Shown: positions 1 to 5,067 of the stretch, piece by piece | Numbering within the stretch: position 1 is the first letter of the stretch | Layout: each line of letters opens with the position of its first letter | Assembly: GCA_036567205.1 (NCBI GenBank) | Contig: DATCVA010000321.1 | Location: forward strand, 1 to 16,059 | Direction: 5' to 3' | DNA: 16,059 nt | Source of the DNA: DATCVA01 sp036567205 | Lineage (GTDB): Bacteria > Pseudomonadota > Gammaproteobacteria > Burkholderiales > Burkholderiaceae_B | The notes under the pieces: model-generated | Databases searched by the model: none | Told to the model about the DNA's origin: nothing | The model's input: the letters and a program-made list of their open reading frames with translations, nothing else | Translations under genes and position numbers: made by a program

Positions 1-433
1 CAGGCGCAATGGGCATTTGAGCCAGAAGCTCAAACGCCAATGGCTGCAACGCATCGCCAGCCAGCATAGCAGTGGCTTCACCGAAGCGCACATGCACTGT
101 GGGCCGTCCGCGCCGCAGCGCATCATCGTCCATACAAGGCAGATCGTCATGCACCAGCGAATAGGCGTGAATAAGCTCTACGGCCGCTGCCGCGTGATCA
201 AGCGCTATACCCTGAGCGGACGATGCGCTACCCGGCAAGATAGAGGCCTCGCCAGCCGCGTAAACCAACGCTGCACGAACGCGCTTGCCTCCGCCCAAAA
301 CGGCATAGCGCATGGCTTGGTGCAACTGCTCAGGCGCCATATCGGCATCGGGCAAAAAACGGTCAAGCACCATCTCGATATGCTGTATCCGATCAGTAAG
401 CCAGTAAGAAAAATCGGCCTGTTTGACTCCCAT
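1..433 (-). CDS. ispA: Polyprenyl (farnesyl) diphosphate synthase, 3'-truncated by window edge
   Basis: The product condenses isopentenyl diphosphate with allylic diphosphates to make farnesyl diphosphate, a cytosolic step of isoprenoid synthesis. Reading the minus strand from the ATG at 431-433 gives 144 residues before the left edge; family members are about 300 residues, so roughly the N-terminal half is present. Visible family marks are GGGKR at residues 47-51 and the first aspartate-rich motif, DDLPCMDDD, at 96-104, whose aspartates bind magnesium and the allylic diphosphate. The CxxxD-type spacing DDxxxxD is typical of bacterial enzymes of this group. The start lies 2 bases after the xseB stop, so translational coupling is likely. 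In related bacteria dxs usually follows; here it would be off the window. The second aspartate-rich motif is not visible. Family assignment is secure; product chain length (geranyl versus farnesyl) is inferred from context. Confidence 0.95.
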   Translation of the reverse strand, partial: MGVKQADFSYWLTDRIQHIEMVLDRFLPDADMAPEQLHQAMRYAVLGGGKRVRAALVYAAGEASILPGSASSAQGIALDHAAAAVELIHAYSLVHDDLPCMDDDALRRGRPTVHVRFGEATAMLAGDALQPLAFELLAQMPIAP

Positions 434-435
434 GA

Positions 436-741
436 TCAGTCCTCGTCGATATCCGGCGCATCATTGAAAGGCTTGAGCAAATTACCCTGTAAAACCTTAA
501 CTTGCTGCTCGGCCGAGTCAAGCAATTTTTGGCAAATCCGAGCCAATTCCACCCCTTTCTCATACGCGGCCAGCGACTGGTCCAGCGGCAACGATCCGCT
601 TTCCATTTGCCCTACCAAGGCTTCAAGCTGTGCCAGTGCGGTTTCAAAGTCCTGGGGCAGCGCACTGGCATTTTTGCTGGCAGTGGCATCGTCTTTGGTT
701 TTGTCCGGCTTCGCGCCGGAACGGGTGCTATTATCAACCAT
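436..741 (-). CDS. xseB: Exodeoxyribonuclease VII small subunit
   Basis: This is the small subunit of exonuclease VII, which with XseA degrades single-stranded DNA from both ends. The start chosen is the ATG at 739-741, giving 101 residues; the frame stays open upstream to an ATG at 828, but that extension runs through the divergent promoter region and has no family character. A GGA lies about ten bases before the chosen start. The first roughly 30 residues are a charged, low-complexity tail (MVDNSTRSGAKPDKTKDD), then the conserved core begins at FETALAQLEALV and continues through MESGSLPLDQSLAAYEKG, the helical hairpin typical of XseB. The E. coli protein is about 80 residues, so the extra length is the N-terminal tail. 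It is followed after 2 bases by ispA, the usual arrangement in proteobacteria. Confidence 0.93.
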   Translation of the reverse strand: MVDNSTRSGAKPDKTKDDATASKNASALPQDFETALAQLEALVGQMESGSLPLDQSLAAYEKGVELARICQKLLDSAEQQVKVLQGNLLKPFNDAPDIDED

Positions 742-972
742 CGGGGTATTCCAAAAAAATAAGTGGCGGCATGCATGCCGCTCCAGTTTTATCAACTCTA
801 GCAGGATTGTACGAGATGCCTGCCCCACACACCTAAAGCCGTACGCAGGCCTTGTTTTATAAGGAAAAAGCTGGGTTACAATTATCCTTCTTTAAGTTAT
901 TCATCGGCCAGTCCGTTTTTCTTCGCACCAGGCTCGACGCAGCACTCTGGTTTAATTTGGCGGGGGGGAGTC
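742..972. promoter_or_regulatory. Divergent intergenic region between xseB and the Rieske oxygenase gene
   Basis: These 231 bases separate two divergent genes and must hold at least one promoter in each direction. Candidate -10 elements are TACAAT at 877-882 on the plus strand, with a poorly spaced TTGTTT at 852-857 (19-base gap), and TACAAT (811-806) or TATAAA (860-855) on the minus strand, without convincing -35 elements. A strong Shine-Dalgarno stretch, GGGGGGAG, ends two bases before the plus-strand start at 973. Individual promoter calls are weak; the region's role follows from gene layout. Confidence 0.4.
766..781. repeat. Perfect 16-bp palindrome in the divergent xseB / Rieske-oxygenase region
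   Basis: The sequence GCGGCATGCATGCCGC equals its own reverse complement. It lies 25-40 bases upstream of the xseB start, where it could be an operator for a dimeric regulator or a hairpin in the xseB leader. No regulator gene is adjacent. A possible minus-strand -10 (TACAAT, 811-806) would place it inside the xseB leader. Function is inference only. Confidence 0.4.
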
Positions 973-2124
973 ATGACCGACATCGGTCGGGAAGCGCATT
1001 TGGCGCTGGCGAAATCGCAATTATCAGTCAGCAGTTACTTCGACGAGGCAGTTTTTGCCCGCGAACAAAAACTCATTTTCCAAAACTCCGCTCGATACAT
1101 CGGGCACGAAAAGCTCGTTCCCGAAGTTGGCGACTGGCGCACACTGGCTCATGAAAATGCCGGCCGCGTTCTGGTACGCAATCAGCATGGAGTCGAACTT
1201 TTATCCAACGTTTGCCGCCACCGCCAGGCCATTATGCTGGGCGGGAAAGCCGGTAATGTAGCCGACCCTGACAAAGCAAGTGGAAACCTGCGCGATACCG
1301 GCGGCAATATAGTATGCCCGGTCCATCGCTGGACCTATAGCATGCAAGGTGAACTTCTTGGCGCTCCGCAGTTCCCCAACACACCCTGCATGAATTTGCA
1401 GAAATTCACACTGAAAAACTGTCACGGACTCTTGTTCGAAGGCCCTCGCGATCCCGCTCTGGACATGGCTGCGCTATTTGAGCGGCCAGAATTCGATTTT
1501 TCCGATTATGTTCTGGATCATATCGAAGTACATCAATGCAACTACAACTGGAAAACCTTTATCGAGGTTTACCTCGAGGATTACCACGTCGGGCCCTTCC
1601 ATCCAGGTTTAGGCAGCTTTGTAACTTGCGACGATTTGACATGGGAGTTTTCCGACTGGTTCAGCGCGCAACGCGTGGGAGTGCATCAGGCCTTATTACA
1701 GCCCGGCACCGATATTTACAAGCAATGGCATGATCGCCTGCTGGATTACCGCGCTGGCGATACTCCCGACTTCGGAGCTGTGTGGGTAACCTATTTCCCG
1801 ACCCACATGATCGAACTTTACCCCCATGTCGTCGTACTATCGACACTGCAACCGATCAGCCCGCAGAAAACCGTCAATATCATCGAGTTTTATTATCCGG
1901 AAGATGTTGCAGCATTTGAACGCGAGTTTGTGCTGGCGCAGCGGGCCGCTTATATGGAAACGGCCATTGAAGACGACGAAATCGCTGAGCGTATGGATGC
2001 CGGCCGTAAAGCTCTAATGCAACGCGGTGTCAACGAGGCGGGGCCGTACCAGTCGCCAATGGAAGATGGCATGCTGCATTTTCACGAATGGTATTGCCGC
2101 ATGATGGCTGGCGCGCAGGATTAA
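973..2124 (+). CDS. Rieske-type non-heme iron oxygenase, alpha-subunit family
   Basis: This 383-residue protein resembles the catalytic alpha subunits of ring-hydroxylating oxygenases. The Rieske [2Fe-2S] ligands are visible as C81-x-H83 and C115-x2-H118 (CRHR and CPVHRW). The spacer between the two halves is 31 residues, about 14 longer than the roughly 16-17 seen in BphA/NdoB-type enzymes. The mononuclear iron site is suggested by NWKTFIEVYLEDYHVGPFHP, giving H205 and H210, with the third ligand probably an aspartate in the IEDDEIAERMD stretch near residue 337. The start is set by the strong GGGGGGAG just upstream. No ferredoxin, reductase or beta subunit gene is nearby, so its electron donor is unknown, and the window gives no substrate. 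It is divergent from xseB-ispA, and I recall similar Rieske proteins beside xseB-ispA-dxs in Bordetella and Burkholderia. Family is clear; substrate and pathway are unknown. Confidence 0.85.
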   Translation: MTDIGREAHLALAKSQLSVSSYFDEAVFAREQKLIFQNSARYIGHEKLVPEVGDWRTLAHENAGRVLVRNQHGVELLSNVCRHRQAIMLGGKAGNVADPDKASGNLRDTGGNIVCPVHRWTYSMQGELLGAPQFPNTPCMNLQKFTLKNCHGLLFEGPRDPALDMAALFERPEFDFSDYVLDHIEVHQCNYNWKTFIEVYLEDYHVGPFHPGLGSFVTCDDLTWEFSDWFSAQRVGVHQALLQPGTDIYKQWHDRLLDYRAGDTPDFGAVWVTYFPTHMIELYPHVVVLSTLQPISPQKTVNIIEFYYPEDVAAFEREFVLAQRAAYMETAIEDDEIAERMDAGRKALMQRGVNEAGPYQSPMEDGMLHFHEWYCRMMAGAQD

Positions 2125-2159
2125 CCCGACTCCCGCACGCCTTGCAATGACGTGATGCG

Positions 2160-3026
2160 TTATGCGCCTTTTGCCACAGGACGTGCGGCATCACTGCACC
2201 ACTCGCTCCAAGAGCCGGGGTAAAGGCTCGAGCCCGTCAAACCCGCAAGCTCCATGGCGAACAAATTGTGGCTTGCCGTTATGCCCGAACCGCACTGATG
2301 AACCACCTGCGATGGCGCCTTGCCCTGCAATAAGGCATCAAATTCTGTCCGCAAATCGGCGGGCAGCTTAAACCTGCCATCTGCCTGTGTATTTAGCATA
2401 TTAGGTCGGTTGATAGCGCCAGGAATATGCCCGGCAACGGGATCCATGGGCTCTACCTCGCCGCGAAAACGATTTTCGGCTCGCGCATCAAGCACTGTGA
2501 ACTCAGGCTTGCGCAAATTAGCGGCAACGGCATCAGCGTCGACCGTGGGCATTGCCGCCTTGGCACCAACGCCAACGCTTTGTATTGCCTGGGCTTCGGT
2601 TACGGCGGCTTGATTAATCGTCGTTTCAACGTCCCCCCCTGCCGCAAGCCAGGCCTGCCAACCGCCATCAAGCAGCGCGACACGATCATGGCCCAACCAG
2701 CGCAACATCCACCAAAGGTGTGCTGCATAAATACTATTGCTGGCGTCGTAAACCACGACTTGCGACGAGGACGTCAAGCCTTGAGCTCGCATAAGCGCCG
2801 AGAACTCTTGCAAAGAAGGTAAAGGATGCCGGCCATTGCGACCAGTTTTAGGCGCTGAGAGCTGGCGCTCGTGGTCAAGATACAAAGCCCCCGGTATATG
2901 ACCTTGCTCGTAGGCAAGCCGGCCGACATCATGATTGTTCAAGTCGTGCCGCACGTCAAAAACCAGCCAGTTTTCGGCGTGGAAACCCGCTTGCAACTGC
3001 GCGGCGCTAATCAATAAATTAAACAT
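2160..3026 (-). CDS. sseA: 3-mercaptopyruvate sulfurtransferase (tandem rhodanese domains)
   Basis: The enzyme transfers sulfur from 3-mercaptopyruvate to acceptors such as cyanide or thiols. The chosen start (ATG at 3024-3026) gives 288 residues and has AAGGAG eight bases upstream; an earlier in-frame ATG at 3074 lacks this support. Two rhodanese domains are seen: an inactive N-terminal one at about residues 8-125 with the FDVRHDL and GHIPGALYLDHERQLS marks, and a catalytic C-terminal one at about 155-275 with FTVLDARAENRFRG and GHIPGAINRP. The active-site loop is CGSGIT with the cysteine at about residue 245. This loop is characteristic of mercaptopyruvate-specific enzymes, whereas thiosulfate sulfurtransferases have CRKGVT. 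It lies 84 bases downstream of the EamA transporter gene on the same strand and may be cotranscribed. It converges on the Rieske gene with only 35 bases between stops and no evident terminator there. Confidence 0.9.
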   Translation of the reverse strand: MFNLLISAAQLQAGFHAENWLVFDVRHDLNNHDVGRLAYEQGHIPGALYLDHERQLSAPKTGRNGRHPLPSLQEFSALMRAQGLTSSSQVVVYDASNSIYAAHLWWMLRWLGHDRVALLDGGWQAWLAAGGDVETTINQAAVTEAQAIQSVGVGAKAAMPTVDADAVAANLRKPEFTVLDARAENRFRGEVEPMDPVAGHIPGAINRPNMLNTQADGRFKLPADLRTEFDALLQGKAPSQVVHQCGSGITASHNLFAMELAGLTGSSLYPGSWSEWCSDAARPVAKGA

Positions 3027-3080
3027 TAAGCAAACTCCTTCGTAAAAAAACCGGGGAAGCTCTGAACAAGTCAAGCGGGA

Positions 3081-3150
3081 AGCAAGCGCTGCGGCTTGCT
3101 CAAAACCTCCCTAGCCCGATGCCTCGGCCTTCGAGGAGCCAGCGCTTGCT
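3081..3150 (-). other. Competing inverted repeats at the EamA-to-sseA junction
   Basis: AGCAAGCGCTG at 3081-3091 is the reverse complement of CAGCGCTTGCT at 3140-3150, giving an 11-bp pairing across the EamA stop codon. The same left segment can instead pair with GCTTGCT at 3094-3100 as a 7-bp hairpin with a 6-base loop. In the minus-strand transcript the two structures are mutually exclusive. No U-tract follows, so it is not a standard terminator. Confidence 0.35.
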
Positions 3151-4007
3151 CCACGCATAACCCGATCCTCGCTGACCGTACGCCAAATGGATAAAAGCCC
3201 GGATCCTATAATCAACGCCATTCCGAACCATGCGAGTATATCGGGACGATCACCCCAAAAGACAATTCCCAGCAGGGTCGCGAAAATTATCGTCGTGTAC
3301 TGAAGGGCCGCTGTTAACAGGGCCGAACCCAGGCCAAAGGCACGCGTCATTGCCAACTGCCCTATCAAGCCCGTCACCCCGACTCCGATCAGCGCCAGCC
3401 ACGCCCCTGGAGTTAAAGCGCTCCAACCGTCAATACCGAATCCCACCAGGCTTGAAAGGCAAACCCCAGCCGAAAAAATAAGTACTGTGCGCCACTCTGG
3501 CTCGCCCGCGCGGCCCAATTGACGAATTTGCATCATGGCAAGCGCCGAAAAAGCGCCGGCCAATAAGCCTAATATCGCCGCAAGCAGATGCTGGTGCTCG
3601 ATGCTGGGACGCAACACGCTGATTACTCCAAGAAACCCGAGTAATACGGCAATGATTCGAATCGGATCGCGTTGCGTTCCGCCCCGAACCAGCATCCAGC
3701 CTGCAATAAATAAAGGAGCCGTGTAATTCAGGCTGACCGCGGTGGAAAGCGGTAAATGCGATAACGCATAAAAACCGAACCACATCGATGCAAGACCAGA
3801 AAGGTTGCGCCAAATATGAGGTTTCCAGCTAGTGGGAGCCATGGTTCGACGAGTTAACCGGGCCCAAACCAACAACAAGAGAACAGAAGGTATGCCGCGA
3901 AACAGAACCACTTGCGGCAACGATGCGTCAAGATCCGAGGCTATCTTTACACAGGCCCCCATGACTGCAAAAGCAATGCACGCCAATAACATCCACAGAG
4001 ACTGCAT
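3111..4007 (-). CDS. EamA/DMT-superfamily transporter (10 TM)
   Basis: This is a 298-residue integral inner-membrane protein of the drug/metabolite transporter superfamily. Two repeats of about five hydrophobic helices are visible, the first from MQSLWMLLACIAFAVMGACVKIASD, with the family-typical VVLFRGIPSVLLLL and LPLSTAVSLNYTAPLF stretches, and the second from roughly residue 145 with ILGLLAGAFSALAMMQIRQLGR and QYTTIIFATLLGIVFWGD. A short basic and serine-rich cytoplasmic tail follows. Known family members export metabolites, amino acids or drugs; the substrate cannot be read from sequence. The start at 4007 has only a weak GGGG upstream, and a second methionine follows five codons later. 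A possible -10 (TATAGT, 4050-4045 on this strand) lies about 40 bases before the start. It is divergent from htpX and is followed by sseA. Confidence 0.88.
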   Translation of the reverse strand: MQSLWMLLACIAFAVMGACVKIASDLDASLPQVVLFRGIPSVLLLLVWARLTRRTMAPTSWKPHIWRNLSGLASMWFGFYALSHLPLSTAVSLNYTAPLFIAGWMLVRGGTQRDPIRIIAVLLGFLGVISVLRPSIEHQHLLAAILGLLAGAFSALAMMQIRQLGRAGEPEWRTVLIFSAGVCLSSLVGFGIDGWSALTPGAWLALIGVGVTGLIGQLAMTRAFGLGSALLTAALQYTTIIFATLLGIVFWGDRPDILAWFGMALIIGSGLLSIWRTVSEDRVMRGASAGSSKAEASG

Positions 4008-4073
4008 GTGTTACAAAACCCCGGTTAAAACAAAGGAAGTTGATACTATACTCCGCAACCCCGACCTTTGATT

Positions 4074-4103
4074 CGTGAAAAACTTTAAATGCAGGAACCC
4101 GAC
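4074..4103 (+). promoter_or_regulatory. Weak sigma-32-like promoter candidate upstream of htpX
   Basis: CGTGAAA at 4074-4080 matches six of seven bases of the heat-shock -35 consensus CTTGAAA, and CCCGAC at 4098-4103 partly matches the -10 consensus CCCCAT. The 17-base spacer is slightly longer than usual. htpX is a stress gene in E. coli, which makes the match worth recording, but it could be chance. A sigma-70-like TATAGA lies nearby at 4108-4113 without a clear -35. Confidence 0.2.
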
Positions 4104-4155
4104 TGCATATAGAATGTCGAAATGTGTCGCTCCATTTGCAGGAAATCCCTAGGTT

Positions 4156-5037
4156 ATGAAACGTATCTTTTTATTTTTGCTCACTAATATTGCTGTCATG
4201 GTCGTCCTTAGCGTCACCATGAACGTTCTGGGCGTTGGCCGCTACCTTACGGCTAACGGTCTGGATCTAACTCAGTTGCTCATCTTCTCGGCTCTGGTCG
4301 GTTTTACCGGCTCGATCATTTCGCTGCTTATCAGCAAATGGATGGCCAAGCGAAGCACAGGAGCCCGGGTCATTGACCCGGCTGCTCCTGGCAGCCCTCG
4401 CGAAGCCTGGCTCGTCGATACGGTGCACCAATTGGCCGACCGCGCAGGCATAGGCCACCCCGAAGTTGCCATATACGATGGCGCTCCCAACGCCTTTGCC
4501 ACCGGCGCTTTTAAAAATGACGCGCTGGTCGCCGTATCGACCGGCTTGCTCGAAAGCATGACCGAAGAGGAAGTTGCCGCAGTCCTGGCCCATGAAGTAG
4601 CGCACGTAGCCAACGGCGACATGATTACGCTTACACTCATACAAGGCGTAATCAATACCTTCGTTATATTTCTGGCCCGCGTTGTCGGTTACTTCGTCGA
4701 CCGTGTCCTGCTGAAAAACGACAAGGACATTGGCATGGGTTATTACGCCACCGTTATTGTCTGCGAGCTCGTCTTCGGCGTCCTGGCGTCCATTATTGTT
4801 GCGTGGTTTTCCCGTCAGCGCGAATATCGCGCCGATGCAGGCTCTGCCAGTCTCATGGGGTCGCGTGACCCCATGATCCGCGCATTAGCACGACTTGGCG
4901 GCATCGAGCCGGGTGCTTTACCCAAAACATTTGAAGCCTCGGGAATCTCCGGCGGGCGCGCAATCAGCGCCATGTTTTCCACCCACCCACCCATTGCAGC
5001 CCGCATTCACGCCTTGCAAGCAGCGCAGCGTATTTAA
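4156..5037 (+). CDS. htpX: Membrane zinc metalloprotease HtpX
   Basis: HtpX is an inner-membrane M48-family zinc protease that helps degrade misfolded membrane proteins together with FtsH. The 293-residue product matches the family length. Two N-terminal membrane helices (about residues 5-28 and 38-60) precede the catalytic domain; the zinc motif HEVAH is at 146-150 (zinc ligands H146 and H150, catalytic E147), with the third zinc ligand probably E223 in SRQREYRADAGSA. Two more hydrophobic stretches lie at about 160-180 and 196-217. The C-terminal FSTHPPIAARIHAL is also a family mark. All key residues are intact. AGGAAA lies about ten bases before the start. It is divergent from the EamA gene and is followed 26 bases later by the Na/Pi transporter gene. 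The coding sequence contains two unusually long inverted repeats, listed separately. Confidence 0.96.
   Translation: MKRIFLFLLTNIAVMVVLSVTMNVLGVGRYLTANGLDLTQLLIFSALVGFTGSIISLLISKWMAKRSTGARVIDPAAPGSPREAWLVDTVHQLADRAGIGHPEVAIYDGAPNAFATGAFKNDALVAVSTGLLESMTEEEVAAVLAHEVAHVANGDMITLTLIQGVINTFVIFLARVVGYFVDRVLLKNDKDIGMGYYATVIVCELVFGVLASIIVAWFSRQREYRADAGSASLMGSRDPMIRALARLGGIEPGALPKTFEASGISGGRAISAMFSTHPPIAARIHALQAAQRI
4358..4390 (+). repeat. Long imperfect hairpin inside htpX (7 + 7 bp, 2-base bulge)
   Basis: CAGGAGC (4358-4364) pairs with GCTCCTG (4384-4390). CCGGGTC (4365-4371) pairs with GACCCGG (4375-4381), leaving a 3-base loop. The only interruption is the two bases CT at 4382-4383. The stem is rich in G-C pairs and falls on codons 68-79, a cytoplasmic loop after the second membrane helix. 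No T-run follows, so it does not look like a terminator. Confidence 0.5.
4853..4876 (+). repeat. Perfect 10-bp hairpin inside htpX
   Basis: TCATGGGGTC (4853-4862) and GACCCCATGA (4867-4876) are perfect reverse complements around the 4-base loop GCGT. The hairpin covers the codons for SLMGSRDPM, just after the conserved glutamate region. No T-run follows. Its role, if any, is unknown. Confidence 0.45.
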
Positions 5038-5046
5038 GGAGGGCTG

Positions 5047-5067
5047 ATGCCAGGCACCTTCCAATGA
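5047..5067 (+). other. Six-codon mini-ORF overlapping the Na/Pi transporter start
   Basis: The ATG at 5047 opens a frame encoding MPGTFQ and ending in TGA at 5065-5067, which overlaps the transporter ATG (5064-5066) as ATGA. The strong Shine-Dalgarno AAGGAGG at 5036-5042, overlapping the htpX stop, is 4 bases from this ATG and 21 bases from the transporter ATG. The transporter start itself has only a weak AGG at 5052-5054. The layout suggests reinitiation at the transporter start, but translation is not proven. Confidence 0.35.

Noticed and set aside
16..34. 7-bp hairpin in ispA (TTTGAGC / GCTCAAA)
   Set aside because: Hairpins of 7-8 bp are expected several times by chance in a window of this size.
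742..828. 29-codon upstream extension of xseB
   Set aside because: It runs through the divergent promoter region and the 16-bp palindrome and is absent from the XseB family core.
17..862. Plus-strand open frame of 281 codons
   Set aside because: It is antisense to ispA and xseB, which have clear family motifs; its translation has no recognisable domain and no ribosome-binding site.
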